Positions 16,946 to 25,367 are shown, counted from the stretch's first letter. The stretch: 40,618 nucleotides of DNA from Reyranella sp. (GCA_030684475.1 JAUXWB010000413.1:1-40618), one strand, 5' to 3'. Translations and numbers: made by a program. The notes: a model not told the origin generated them from the letters alone.

Positions 16946-18415
16946 ATGACCGACTACGATCTCATCATCCGTAACGCCAAAGTCGTCACCGAGGACCGCC
17001 AGCTCGACGGTGACATCGCCGTCAAGGACGGCCGCGTCGTGGCCCTCGAACCGGCGATCGCCGGCAAGGGCAGCCGCGAGATCGATGCCGGCGGCAAGTT
17101 CGTCCTGCCGGGTGGCGTCGACAGCCACTGCCACATCGAGCAGAAGTCGGGCTTCGGCATCATGTGTGCTGACGACTTTTACACCGGCACTGTGTCGGCG
17201 GCGTTCGGCGGCACCACAACGGTGATCCCCTTCGCCGCCCAGCATCGCGGCATGTCGCTGCGCCAGGTGGTGAAGGATTACCACGAGGCGGCGACGCCCA
17301 AAGCGGTGATCGACTATGCATTTCACCTGATCGTCACCGATCCCAGCCCGCAGGTGCTGGGTCAGGAGTTGCCGGCGCTGATCAAGGATGGCTACACCTC
17401 ATTCAAGATCTACATGACCTACGACGCGATGAAGGTCAGCGACTACCAGATGCTCGACATCCTGGCGCTGGCGCGGCGCGACGGTGCGCTGGTCATGGTG
17501 CATGCCGAGAACCACGACATGATCAACTGGCTGGCGCATCATCTGGTCGACCAGGGCCATGTCGCGCCCAAGTTCCACGCCATCGCCCATGCCCGCGTTG
17601 CCGAAGCTGAGGCGACCAACCGCGCCATTTCACTGGCTCGGCTGGTCGATGCGCCGCTGCTTCTGGTGCACATGTCGGAGATCGAGGCGATCGAGACCTT
17701 GCGGCAGGCGCAGAAGAAGGGGCTGAAAATATTCGGCGAGACCTGCCCTCAATATATTGCGCTCACCGCCGATGACATGGACAAGCCCGGGGTCGAGGGC
17801 GCGATGTGGTGCTGCAGCCCACCGCCGCGCGATTCCGCGGCACAGGAGGCGGTGTGGGCGGCGCTGAAGGACGGCACCTTCCAAACCTTCTCGTCGGACC
17901 ACGCGCCCTATCAGTTCAACGCGGGTGGCAAGATCCCCAAGGGCGACAAGACGACGTTCAAGGAAATGGCGAACGGCGTGCCGGGCCTCGAAGTGCGCCT
18001 GCCGCTGCTGTTCTCCGAGGGCGTGCAGAAGGGCCGCATCACACTGCAGCAGTTTGTGGCGCTCACTGCAACCAACCATGCGCGACTCTACGGCCTCTAT
18101 CCGCGCAAGGGCACGATCGCCGTGGGCTCCGACGCCGATTTCGCCATCTGGGACGCCGACAAGGAAGTGACGCTCGACTGGACGATGCTGCACGACAATG
18201 TCGGCTACACGCCCTACGCCGGCCGCCAGATCAAGGGCTGGCCCATCACCGTTGTGAGCCGCGGCCGCGTCGTGGTCGAGGGCGGCAAGCTCAACGCCCA
18301 GCGCGGCTCCGGCCAGTTCCTGCCCTGCGCCTCACCCGATTCATCCAAGCCGCAGGGCCAGACCGCGCCCGAGCTGCAGGCCATGTCGCGCTTCGGCGCC
18401 AAGCCGCTGTTCTAG
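16946..18415 (+). CDS. hydA: D-hydantoinase / dihydropyrimidinase
   Basis: Zinc hydrolase that opens the ring of 5-substituted hydantoins or dihydropyrimidines to give N-carbamoyl amino acids. The 489-residue protein has metal ligands H61 and H63 in DSHCHIEQ, the carboxylated lysine K154 in SFKIYMTYD, H186 in VHAENHD, a further histidine in LVHMSE and the aspartate in SSDHAPY. These are the full set of dihydropyrimidinase/D-hydantoinase residues. It is followed 12 bases later by the carbamoylase gene, the standard D-hydantoin pairing. D-specificity is inferred from that neighbour. Confidence 0.93.
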   Translation: MTDYDLIIRNAKVVTEDRQLDGDIAVKDGRVVALEPAIAGKGSREIDAGGKFVLPGGVDSHCHIEQKSGFGIMCADDFYTGTVSAAFGGTTTVIPFAAQHRGMSLRQVVKDYHEAATPKAVIDYAFHLIVTDPSPQVLGQELPALIKDGYTSFKIYMTYDAMKVSDYQMLDILALARRDGALVMVHAENHDMINWLAHHLVDQGHVAPKFHAIAHARVAEAEATNRAISLARLVDAPLLLVHMSEIEAIETLRQAQKKGLKIFGETCPQYIALTADDMDKPGVEGAMWCCSPPPRDSAAQEAVWAALKDGTFQTFSSDHAPYQFNAGGKIPKGDKTTFKEMANGVPGLEVRLPLLFSEGVQKGRITLQQFVALTATNHARLYGLYPRKGTIAVGSDADFAIWDADKEVTLDWTMLHDNVGYTPYAGRQIKGWPITVVSRGRVVVEGGKLNAQRGSGQFLPCASPDSSKPQGQTAPELQAMSRFGAKPLF

Positions 18416-18427
18416 AGGAGAGAGAAC

Positions 18428-19378
18428 GTGTCCCGTCGTCTAAAAGTGTCGTCCGCCCAATTGGGTCCGATCAATCTCGCCGATACCCGGGCGAGCGTGG
18501 TCAAACGCATGGTCGAGATGCTGAAGGAAGCCGATAGCCGCGGCTCGAAGTTCGTGGTCTTCCCGGAACTCGCACTCACGACCTTCTTCCCGCGGTACTG
18601 GACGGAAGATCAGGCGGAGGTCGACAAGTATTTCGAGAACCAGATGCCCAGTCCCGAGACGGCGCCTCTGTTCGAGCTGGCGCGTTCCAAGGGCATCGGC
18701 TTCTACCTGGGTTATGCCGAGCGCACCGAAGAAGAAGGTGCGACTCACCGCTTCAACACCTCGATCCTGGTCGGACCGGACGGCCGGCTGATCGGCAAAT
18801 ACCGCAAGGTCCATCTGCCGGGCCATGACGACCACCGGCCGAACGTGCCGTACCAGCATCTCGAGAAGAAATACTTTGAGGTCGGTGATCTCGGCTTCAA
18901 TGTCTGGAAAATGTTCAAGGACGAGGTCATCGTCGGCCAGTGCATCTGCAACGACCGGCGCTGGCCCGAGACGTTCCGCGTCATGGGGCTGAAGGGCGCC
19001 GAGATGGTGGTGCTGGGCTACAACACGCCGACCGACAACGTCTATGCGCCGCACGAGCCGCCGTATCTGCGCGTGTTCCATCACAATCTCTCGCTCCAGG
19101 CCGCGGCCTATCAGAACGGCATCTGGGTCGTGGCGACCGCCAAGGCTGGCAAGGAAGACGGCTTCTGGCTGCATGGCGGCTCCGCGATCGTGGCACCTAC
19201 CGGCGAGATCGTCGCCAAGGGCACGACCGAGGAGGACGAGGTGATCTCCTACGACTGCGACCTCGCGCTCGGCGAATACATCCGCAACACCACCTTCAAT
19301 TTCGCCAAGCACCGCCGTCCCGAACACTACAAGCTGATTACCGAGCGCACCGGCGTGAAGGTCGAGCCGTCGAACTAA
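18428..19378 (+). CDS. N-carbamoyl-D-amino-acid hydrolase (D-carbamoylase)
   Basis: Nitrilase-superfamily amidase that removes the carbamoyl group from N-carbamoyl-D-amino acids, releasing the D-amino acid, CO2 and ammonia. The 316-residue product resembles the Agrobacterium enzyme along its whole length, including FPELALTTFFPR near 45, YRKVHLPGH near 125, CNDRRWPE near 174 and NFAKHRRPEHY near the C-terminus. The catalytic triad is E47, K127 and C174. The start is GTG at 18428 with GAGGAGAGA upstream. It links directly to the hydantoinase before it and the flavin-reductase-like gene 11 bases after it. Confidence 0.93.
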   Translation: MSRRLKVSSAQLGPINLADTRASVVKRMVEMLKEADSRGSKFVVFPELALTTFFPRYWTEDQAEVDKYFENQMPSPETAPLFELARSKGIGFYLGYAERTEEEGATHRFNTSILVGPDGRLIGKYRKVHLPGHDDHRPNVPYQHLEKKYFEVGDLGFNVWKMFKDEVIVGQCICNDRRWPETFRVMGLKGAEMVVLGYNTPTDNVYAPHEPPYLRVFHHNLSLQAAAYQNGIWVVATAKAGKEDGFWLHGGSAIVAPTGEIVAKGTTEEDEVISYDCDLALGEYIRNTTFNFAKHRRPEHYKLITERTGVKVEPSN

Positions 19379-19389
19379 GGAACAGATGC

Positions 19390-20019
19390 ATGCAATATGC
19401 CGTCACCGACGTGAACCATCACGACCGCTACAAGATCCTGACCGCCTTCGTGCTGCCGCGGCCCATCGCCTGGGTGACGACGCTCGGGCCAACCGGCGTG
19501 GTCAATGCTGCGCCCTTCAGCTTCTTCAATGTCTTCGCCGAGGATCCGCCGCTTTGCATGTTTGCGGTGAACAAGCGGCCGGACGGGCGCCTGAAGGACA
19601 CCTGGCTCAACATCGAGCGCACCGGCCAGTTCGTGGTCAACCTCACCGACGAGCCGCTGGCGCGGGCGATGCACGATTCGAGCGGCGACTTTCCGCCCGA
19701 TGTCGGCGAGGCCGACTATCTCGGGCTGAAGACGGCGCCCTCGGTCGACGTCGAGCCGCCGCGGCTGGCCGATGCGCCGTGGGCGATGGAGTGCAGGACC
19801 TGGCAGGTGATCAACGTCAAGGAGGACCGCCAGCTCATCCTGGGTGAGGGGCTGCGCTTCCACATCCGCGACGAGCTGTGGGACCCCAAGGCGATGCGCG
19901 TCCACATGGACCGCTACCATCCGATAGGCCGCATGTTCGCCGACCGCTATTGCCGCACCGACGATCGCGTCGTTTTTCCGGCGGCTGAGGGGCCAAAGAA
20001 GGCGGCTGCCGCGGATTAA
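19390..20019 (+). CDS. Flavin reductase-like domain protein
   Basis: A 209-residue protein of the FMN-binding split-barrel, flavin-reductase-like family. The core PRPIAWVTTLGPTGVVNAAPFSFF near residue 24 is the family signature (a longer stretch shortened here to its key residues P-R-P-I-A-W-V and N-A-A-P-F-S). Members either supply reduced flavin to a partner oxygenase or act as flavoprotein oxidoreductases themselves. No oxygenase gene is adjacent, so its job in the hydantoin cluster is open. It starts 11 bases after the carbamoylase with AAGGA upstream. Confidence 0.85.
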   Translation: MQYAVTDVNHHDRYKILTAFVLPRPIAWVTTLGPTGVVNAAPFSFFNVFAEDPPLCMFAVNKRPDGRLKDTWLNIERTGQFVVNLTDEPLARAMHDSSGDFPPDVGEADYLGLKTAPSVDVEPPRLADAPWAMECRTWQVINVKEDRQLILGEGLRFHIRDELWDPKAMRVHMDRYHPIGRMFADRYCRTDDRVVFPAAEGPKKAAAAD

Positions 20020-20088
20020 TCTCTGCAGCGAGGCGCGACGCGGCCGGGCGGAGGTGTATGTTCGCCTGAGGTGACCCACCTATGAGCA

Positions 20089-20856
20089 ATGACCGCGCGT
20101 TCCGTTGAAGGCTGGCCGCGTTGGCTGGCTGCCCTGTTGATGGGCCTGCTGTTCATTCTGGCCCTGCTGATCGCGTCGTGGCTGCTGCGGACCTGCGCAC
20201 CGGTCGAGCCGTCGGCCAAGGTCGTCATGCTCGAGGCGGAGCCGCCGCCACCGCCACCGCCGGCGCCTCCCGATCCCACACCGGTGCTGAAAGCCTCGCT
20301 CGACGATGCCGCGGCCGACGGCAGGAAGCTCGCGGCCGAGGTCGCCGCCCTGGAGGCGGACATCAAGCGGCGCCTGGCGCAATGCAAGCCGGTCGAGCCG
20401 CCCAAGCCGCCGCCGCCCAAGCCGCCACCCGTCGCCCAGGCGCCGCCACCACCACCACCACCGCTGCCGGCCGACCGATGGGCGCAGAAGGACCTCACCA
20501 TGCTGCAGGGCTGCTGGCGGCTCGGGCGGGACACGCGTGGCAGCCTCAACCTTAGAGGCCGGTCGGAAATGTGCGACGTCAAGGCAGGCCGCATCTGCTT
20601 TGGAACCAACGGCGGTGGTCAGCGCAGCTCGACCTCCGTTTGCCCGAGCACCGGCGCCATCACCTGCGCCGCGCCGATCACGGCCAGGTTCGGCAATGAC
20701 AGCACGCTCGGGACGACCCAGCCCGCCGTCTCCTGCAATCCGCCCGTGGCGCAGTGGACGGGTCCGCCCAACCGCCTGACTTGCCGCCGAGTCAGCGACG
20801 CGCTGGCGCTCTGCCGCGACGCGCTCAACTTCGAGTACGAGTTCCGTCGGGAGTAG
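20089..20856 (+). CDS. Proline-rich, cysteine-containing membrane-anchored protein, unknown function
   Basis: A 255-residue protein I cannot assign with confidence. An N-terminal membrane anchor lies at about residues 12-34. Two polyproline tracts (near residues 51-60 and 100-127) flank a short coiled-coil-like segment rich in A, E, L and R. The C-terminal 120 residues are cysteine-rich (C144, then about eight more), with the phrase MLQGCWRLGRD and later RICFGTNG; this weakly recalls the C-terminal domain of SrfA-type proteins. The anchor and Pro-rich linker suggest a periplasmic cysteine-rich domain held off the inner membrane. It lies between the flavin-reductase-like gene and the convergent racemase. 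Confidence 0.75.
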   Translation: MTARSVEGWPRWLAALLMGLLFILALLIASWLLRTCAPVEPSAKVVMLEAEPPPPPPPAPPDPTPVLKASLDDAAADGRKLAAEVAALEADIKRRLAQCKPVEPPKPPPPKPPPVAQAPPPPPPPLPADRWAQKDLTMLQGCWRLGRDTRGSLNLRGRSEMCDVKAGRICFGTNGGGQRSSTSVCPSTGAITCAAPITARFGNDSTLGTTQPAVSCNPPVAQWTGPPNRLTCRRVSDALALCRDALNFEYEFRRE

Positions 20857-20879
20857 GCCTGCGGGAATAGACCTCGGCC

Positions 20880-21545
20880 TCAGGCTGACCAGCCGAGTCG
20901 CGAACGGCCGATCGCCATCGCGACGGCGGCTTGGCTGGGTTCGACGACGGGCAGGCCGACGTGGCGCTGCAGCCGGTCGCGATAGCGCGCCATGCCGGCG
21001 CAGCCCATGACCAGCACGTCGGCACCGTCCTCGTCGCGCAGCTCGGCCGCGACCTCGGCCATGCGGGCGAAGGTGGTGGCCTCGTTGGAAAGCTCGACGA
21101 CGCCGAGCCCGATGGCGCGGTCGCCCGCCAAGCGGTTGGCCACGCCCATCTGCCCGACATAGCGCAGATGGCGCGGAATCGACTTCTTCAGGATCGAGAT
21201 CACGCCGAAACGCTGGCCCAAGGTCAGCGCGGTCAGGATGCCGCACTCGGCAATTCCGAGGACCGGCTTGGTCGTGATTTCGCGTGCCGCATGCAGGCCG
21301 GGATCGGAGTAGCAGGCGATGACGAAGGCGGAGCAGTCGTTGTCGCGCTTGGTCACCATCCTGCCGATCGGTCCCACGACCTGTTCGACATGGGCCTGGC
21401 TTTCGATGCCGGGCGGGCCGTCCTTGAGCGTGATGCATTCGATGACGGGGCCGCCATTCATGCGCAGCGGCTCCATGGCGACATCGATGCCTTTGGTGAC
21501 GGCTTCGGTGGAGTTGGGGTTGATGACGAGGATGCGGTCGGACAT
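20880..21545 (-). CDS. hyuE: Hydantoin racemase (Asp/Glu racemase superfamily)
   Basis: Racemises 5-substituted hydantoins so that the D-specific hydantoinase can use both enantiomers. The 221-residue protein starts MSDRILVINPNS, the typical opening of the family, and has the two catalytic cysteines C78 in VIACYSDPG and C182 in VMGCAGM. It is on the opposite strand from the hydantoinase/carbamoylase genes and diverges from the ABC importer with 83 bases between starts. The upstream in-frame ATG at 21695 is rejected because the extra 50 residues overlap the ABC binding-protein gene. Allantoin racemase is an alternative assignment for this fold. Confidence 0.9.
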   Translation of the reverse strand: MSDRILVINPNSTEAVTKGIDVAMEPLRMNGGPVIECITLKDGPPGIESQAHVEQVVGPIGRMVTKRDNDCSAFVIACYSDPGLHAAREITTKPVLGIAECGILTALTLGQRFGVISILKKSIPRHLRYVGQMGVANRLAGDRAIGLGVVELSNEATTFARMAEVAAELRDEDGADVLVMGCAGMARYRDRLQRHVGLPVVEPSQAAVAMAIGRSRLGWSA

Positions 21546-21566
21546 GGCGTCAAGGATGGCCCCTAA

Positions 21567-21582
21567 ATTGCTATTCAACAAT
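21567..21582. promoter_or_regulatory. Short inverted repeat in the racemase/ABC-importer divergent region
   Basis: ATTG and CAAT are separated by eight bases in the 83-base region between hyuE and the ABC binding-protein gene. This is the most AT-rich spot of that region. It might be an operator or part of a promoter, but the arms are short and no known regulator motif is recognised. Confidence 0.25.
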
Positions 21583-21628
21583 GGCTGATCTAACGTCCGT
21601 GCTTGGGGATTTCTCTGGGAGGTTCGAC

Positions 21629-22477
21629 ATGATGAAACGTCGCTATGCCGCGATTGCCGCGGCCATTCTGCTGTGCGCAAGCCCGGCACTCGCACAGGAC
21701 AAGAAGCCGCCGCTCAGGACCGGCGTCGACGGCACCTTCGCGCCGCATGCCATGCCCAAACTGGGCGGTGGCGTCGAAGGCTTCCAGATCGACGTCTTCA
21801 CCGAGGTCGCCAAGCGCATGAAACGCGACATCACCATCGACGCGGTGAGCTTCTCGACCCTCATCCCCGGCATGGCGGCCGGCCGCTACGACTTCATCGC
21901 AGCACCAACCACGGTCACCAAGGAGCGCGCCGAGAACATGCTGTTCACGGCGGGCTATCTGTGGACCGCCTTCCAGTTCGGTATCAAGAAGGGCTCGGCG
22001 CCGATCAAGGGCTGGGCCGACCTCAAGGGCAAGGCGGTCGCCGTCAACAAGGGCACGCCCTACGAGACGCTGGCCAAGAAGATGGGCGAGGAGCACGGCT
22101 TCACCGTGCAGGTCTACGACACCCAGCCCGACGCCGTGCAGGCCGTGCTCTCGGGACGCGCCGACGCCACGCTCGGCGGCAACACCGTGATCGTCTACGC
22201 CGCCTCCAAGAACCCGCAGTTCGTGGCCGACCTCGAGCTCAAGGAGACACGCGCTCACTGGGCGGCGCCGGTGCCGAAGGACAATCCCAAGCTGCGCGCC
22301 GAGCTGCAGGATGCGCTCGACTGCATGAAGAAGGACGGCACGATGGCCAAGTTCTACGAGAAGTGGTTCAACAAGAAGCCCGGTGCCGACGACCTCGCCG
22401 TGGTGATCACGCCGGGCTACGGCGTGCCGGGCATGCCGGGCTACGATCCGACGCCGCACGAACTCAAGTGCAACTGA
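21629..22477 (+). CDS. ABC importer periplasmic binding protein, family 3 (polar amino acid type)
   Basis: A 282-residue secreted solute-binding protein. The signal peptide at about residues 1-23 ends ALA-Q. The mature part shows the family-3 features: GVDGTFAPHAMP near residue 32, EGFQIDVFTEVAKRM, an interlobe switch near AAPTTVTKERAENMLFT, and DLKGKAVAV. The ligand class is amino acids and related compounds; the neighbouring hydantoin genes suggest a hydantoin, ureide or carbamoyl amino acid. The start at 21629 has GGGAGG upstream; residues before it would spoil the signal peptide. First gene of a four-gene importer operon. Confidence 0.9.
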   Translation: MMKRRYAAIAAAILLCASPALAQDKKPPLRTGVDGTFAPHAMPKLGGGVEGFQIDVFTEVAKRMKRDITIDAVSFSTLIPGMAAGRYDFIAAPTTVTKERAENMLFTAGYLWTAFQFGIKKGSAPIKGWADLKGKAVAVNKGTPYETLAKKMGEEHGFTVQVYDTQPDAVQAVLSGRADATLGGNTVIVYAASKNPQFVADLELKETRAHWAAPVPKDNPKLRAELQDALDCMKKDGTMAKFYEKWFNKKPGADDLAVVITPGYGVPGMPGYDPTPHELKCN

Positions 22478-22486
22478 CCTGAGCGG

Positions 22487-23230
22487 ATGGCCACGCAACC
22501 GATCGTCGACGCGCGCGCGATCCACAAGCACTTCGGCGCCCTTCACGTATTGAAGGGCGTCGACCTCAGGGTGGCCGAGCGCGAACTGGTGTTCGTGATC
22601 GGCCCCTCGGGCTCGGGCAAGTCGACCCTGCTGCGCTGCCTCAACCGGCTGGAGGAACCGTCCTCCGGCTCGATCGTGGTCGACGGCATCGACATGCTCG
22701 ATCCCCAGACCGACATCAACCATGCCCGCCAGCGGATCGGCATGGTGTTCCAGTCCTTCAACCTCTCTCCGCACATGACCGCGCTCGGCAACGTGACGCT
22801 GGCTCTGCGCAAGGTCGCGGGCAAGAGTCGCGCCGAGGCGGATCAACTCGGCCACGCAGCACTTGAGCGCGTCGGCCTCGCCGACCGCGCCGAGCATACG
22901 CCCGGCCAGCTCTCGGGCGGCCAGCAGCAGCGCGTCGCCATCGCCCGCTCGATCGCCCTCGAGCCCCGCGTCATGCTGTTCGACGAGCCGACCAGCGCGC
23001 TCGATCCCGAGCTGGTGGGCTCGGTGCTGGAGGTCATGCGCAGCTTGCGCGAAAGCGGCATGACCATGATCGTGGTCAGCCACGAGATGGGCTTTGCCCG
23101 CAACGCCGCCGACCGCGTCGTGTTCATGGACGACGGGCTGATCGTGGAACAGGGGCCGCCCGCCGCCATCTTCGAGACGCCGGCCCACGAGCGCACCCGT
23201 GCCTTCATCGGCCAGATCCAGCGGCACTGA
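22487..23230 (+). CDS. ABC importer ATP-binding protein (polar amino acid type)
   Basis: The 247-residue ATPase of the importer. It has the Walker A motif GPSGSGKST (residues 39-47), the Q loop in VFQSFNL, the signature [13 protein letters not shown] near 145, Walker [13 protein letters not shown] and the switch histidine in VVSHEM. The pattern matches HisP/GlnQ-type ATPases. It starts nine bases after the binding-protein gene and is followed by two permease genes. Confidence 0.93.
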   Translation: MATQPIVDARAIHKHFGALHVLKGVDLRVAERELVFVIGPSGSGKSTLLRCLNRLEEPSSGSIVVDGIDMLDPQTDINHARQRIGMVFQSFNLSPHMTALGNVTLALRKVAGKSRAEADQLGHAALERVGLADRAEHTPGQLSGGQQQRVAIARSIALEPRVMLFDEPTSALDPELVGSVLEVMRSLRESGMTMIVVSHEMGFARNAADRVVFMDDGLIVEQGPPAAIFETPAHERTRAFIGQIQRH

Positions 23231-23242
23231 CCGCCCGCTGCC

Positions 23243-23923
23243 ATGAGCACCTGGGACCGCTTCGTCGACACGTTCTTCAACGGCAAGGTCATGCTGAAGT
23301 ACCTGCCGGATATTCTCTCCGGCATGGTGGTGACGATCGAGCTCGCGGTGCTGATCGTGCTCTCCGGCCTCGCCGCCGGTCTCGCGCTCGCCCTGGTGCG
23401 CAGCCTCGCCATCCGGCCGCTCAACTGGCTGATCATCTTCATCGTCGATCTGTTCCGCTCGCTGCCTCCTCTCGTGATCATCGTGCTGATGTACTTCGGC
23501 CTGCCCTATGGCGGGATCTCGCCCTCGGGGTTCGTGTCGACCTGGCTGTCGCTCGCCTTCGTGCTGATGGCCTTCTCGGAGGAGATCTTCTGGGCCGGCA
23601 TCACCTCGGTCCACAAGGGCCAGTGGGAGGCTTCGCGCTCGACCGGACTCTCCTTCGGCCAGACGCTGATGAATGTGGTGCTCCCTCAAGCGCTCCGCCT
23701 CACCATCCCGCCGCTCACCAACCGCACCATCGCCATCACCAAGGGCACCGCGCTCGGCACCGTCGTCGCCGTCACCGAGATCCTGGGCGAGGCGAGCTCG
23801 GCGGTCTCCAACTCCTACAATCCCTCGCCGCTGATGATGGGTGCGGCGGCCTATCTCGTGCTGTTCCTCCCCGTCGTGATCCTGGCGCGCCGTCTCGAGA
23901 AGCGCTTCGCATGGAAACGATGA
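23243..23923 (+). CDS. ABC importer permease 1 (HisM/GlnP family)
   Basis: A 226-residue inner-membrane permease with about five membrane segments. The segment LVVTIELAVLIVLSGL-like start and the EAA-type cytoplasmic loop around residues 130-155 (EASRSTGLSFGQTLMNVVLPQALR, with E-A-S...G...LPQA as key residues) are characteristic of polar amino acid permeases. It pairs with the second permease to form the heterodimeric channel. Confidence 0.92.
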   Translation: MSTWDRFVDTFFNGKVMLKYLPDILSGMVVTIELAVLIVLSGLAAGLALALVRSLAIRPLNWLIIFIVDLFRSLPPLVIIVLMYFGLPYGGISPSGFVSTWLSLAFVLMAFSEEIFWAGITSVHKGQWEASRSTGLSFGQTLMNVVLPQALRLTIPPLTNRTIAITKGTALGTVVAVTEILGEASSAVSNSYNPSPLMMGAAAYLVLFLPVVILARRLEKRFAWKR

Positions 23924-23933
23924 GGGCGAAGCG

Positions 23934-24599
23934 ATGATCCAGACCTTCTTCAATCCCGAGATCATCGCTGCGGCCTGGCCGATCGTGCTGTCGGGCCTGC
24001 TCAACACCATCCTGCTGTCGCTGATCGTGGTGCCCTTAGGCTTGTTCGGCGGCCTGATCCTGGCGCTGCTCGCCTCGGTCAAGAACCCGCTGGTGCGTTG
24101 GCCGCTGATGGCCTGGGTCGACTTCTTCCGTGCCTTTCCGCCGCTGGTGCTGCTGATCCTCCTGTTCGCGGGCCTGCCCTTTGCAGGGCTCGAACTCGGC
24201 GGCTTCGCCTGCGTCGCCATCGCCTTCTTCCTCAACACCGGCGCCTACTACGGCGAGATCTTTCGCGCCGGCATCGACTCGGTGCCGGCGGGTCAGGTCG
24301 AAGCCGGGCGCTCGACCGGCCTCAGCCGCCTGCAGGCCATGGGCTACATCGTCCTGCCCCAGGCGGTGCGCAACGTGCTGCCCGATCTCCTGTCCAACAC
24401 GCTCGAGGTGGTGAAGCTCACCTCGCTCGGCAGCGTGGTGGCCGTCCCCGAACTGCTCTACCAGGCGCGCCAGGCGCAGAGCCTGACCTACAATCCGACG
24501 CCGATCGTGGTGGCGGCGGTCATCTACTTCCTCATGCTGTGGCCGCTGGTGCGGCTGCTCAGCCGCCTCGAAAATCGCGCGCTGGCGGGGCGGCGCTAG
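23934..24599 (+). CDS. ABC importer permease 2 (HisQ/GlnP family)
   Basis: A 221-residue inner-membrane permease with about five membrane spans and an EAA loop (VEAGRSTGLSRLQAMGYIVLP region, key residues E-A-G-R-S and V-L-P-Q-A) near residues 120-145. It begins 10 bases after permease 1. Its TAG stop (24597-24599) overlaps the stop codon of the convergent small secreted-protein gene, so transcripts of the two units run into each other. Confidence 0.92.
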   Translation: MIQTFFNPEIIAAAWPIVLSGLLNTILLSLIVVPLGLFGGLILALLASVKNPLVRWPLMAWVDFFRAFPPLVLLILLFAGLPFAGLELGGFACVAIAFFLNTGAYYGEIFRAGIDSVPAGQVEAGRSTGLSRLQAMGYIVLPQAVRNVLPDLLSNTLEVVKLTSLGSVVAVPELLYQARQAQSLTYNPTPIVVAAVIYFLMLWPLVRLLSRLENRALAGRR

Positions 24600-24940
24600 T
24601 CATATTCCTCCAGCATCCGGCCGTCGGGCAGGATGGTGACCTTGGTCGGCACACCCCTGGGGCGGGTCGGCACCGGATCGCGGGTGGCGTCGGCCTTCCA
24701 TGAGCCGTCGTTGCGCTGCTCCAGCCGCTGCACCTTGTAGCCCTGCGACTGCACGCGATCGCGCGCCAGCGACTCGGTGTTGGGATAGCGCGCGCCCGCC
24801 GACGTGCCGCCGGGCGGCATGGGCGGCGCGGCCTGGCCTGCCGACGTGCCGAACGGCGTATTGGCCGGGTGCTGCGCCGCGGCGGCACCAGCGCCGATCA
24901 GGGCCAGGAAAACCGCGGAGGCGAGCAGGGGGATGCGCAT
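24596..24940 (-). CDS. Small secreted protein of unknown function
   Basis: A 114-residue protein with a clear signal peptide (MRIPLLASAVFLALIGAGAAAAQ, cleavage after about residue 22). The mature part has a Pro/Gly-rich N-terminal half, then a compact segment (YKVQRLEQRNDGSWKAD, VPTKVTILPDGRML, EEYD end) that looks like a small beta-rich domain of about 50 residues, reminiscent of PepSY/YpeB-like periplasmic modules. I cannot name a family. The ATG at 24940 is set by the signal peptide, though its ribosome site is weak; upstream in-frame ATG 25204 would bury the signal. It converges on the ABC permease gene with overlapping stops. Confidence 0.65.
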   Translation of the reverse strand: MRIPLLASAVFLALIGAGAAAAQHPANTPFGTSAGQAAPPMPPGGTSAGARYPNTESLARDRVQSQGYKVQRLEQRNDGSWKADATRDPVPTRPRGVPTKVTILPDGRMLEEYD

Positions 24941-25367
24941 CCCGTCGATATGGGCGCGGCGCCCGGACCCGGCAACCTGACCTCCTAACAGACCTCCACG
25001 ACCGGTGAAGGTCCAATGTCCGCCCAAACGCACCTCAAGCCCTTGATCCGGATCGACAATCGCCCGGCGGCCGGGGACGGCGCGTGCGCGGCAGAAGCGT
25101 GCATTTTTGAAATCCCGGTTCCCGCCGCCGATATCGCGTAAACAGCGACGAAAAGAAATCCCGAATCGGAATCTCTTGGACTGCGGGAACTGCCGGCCAA
25201 GCATTTGATCCTGCTCTCCTTTCCGGGCCGTCAGGGCTTCCTGTCGTGTCGCCTAAACGGCGACATTTCAAGAACCCGATTCCTTATTTTTTGATCCGGG
25301 GTCCTGCGGTTCGGGCGGAGCCCGCCCGGCAGGAAATATAGGAAATAAGAATAGGCCTGTCAAGAGG
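24941..25367. other. 427-base gap between small secreted protein and BON gene
   Basis: Besides the minus-strand promoter at 25335-25363, this stretch holds two palindromes: CGGGCGG/CCGCCCG at 25312-25328 and TGTCGCC/GGCGACA with a 5-base loop at 25247-25265. An in-frame ATG at 25204 (minus) has AGGAG-like bases 11 nt upstream but its reading frame is arginine-rich and not protein-like. I see no convincing gene. It may be a long 5' leader or encode a small RNA. Confidence 0.4.
25335..25363 (-). promoter_or_regulatory. Near-consensus sigma-70 promoter, minus strand
   Basis: On the minus strand a perfect -35 TTGACA (25358-25363) is followed by exactly 17 bases and TATATT (25335-25340), five of six matches to TATAAT. 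Transcription should start near 25328 and run left. The first annotated gene downstream starts at 24940, so the leader would be about 390 bases. The -35 box begins five bases beyond the BON gene's stop codon. Confidence 0.7.

Noticed and set aside
20227-20470. Repetitive CCG/CCA tracts that could look like a tandem repeat or CRISPR-like array
   Set aside because: These are polyproline codons within a continuous reading frame; there are no regular spacers or palindromic repeats.
21590-24238. An 882-codon open frame on the minus strand opposite the ABC importer genes
   Set aside because: It is antisense to four well-supported genes. The sequence is His/Asp/Arg-rich with no domain; this is a frame kept open by high GC content and third-position bias.
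25247-25265. The TGTCGCC/GGCGACA hairpin as an intrinsic terminator
   Set aside because: No T tract follows directly on either strand; the nearest T run on the plus strand is more than 20 bases away.
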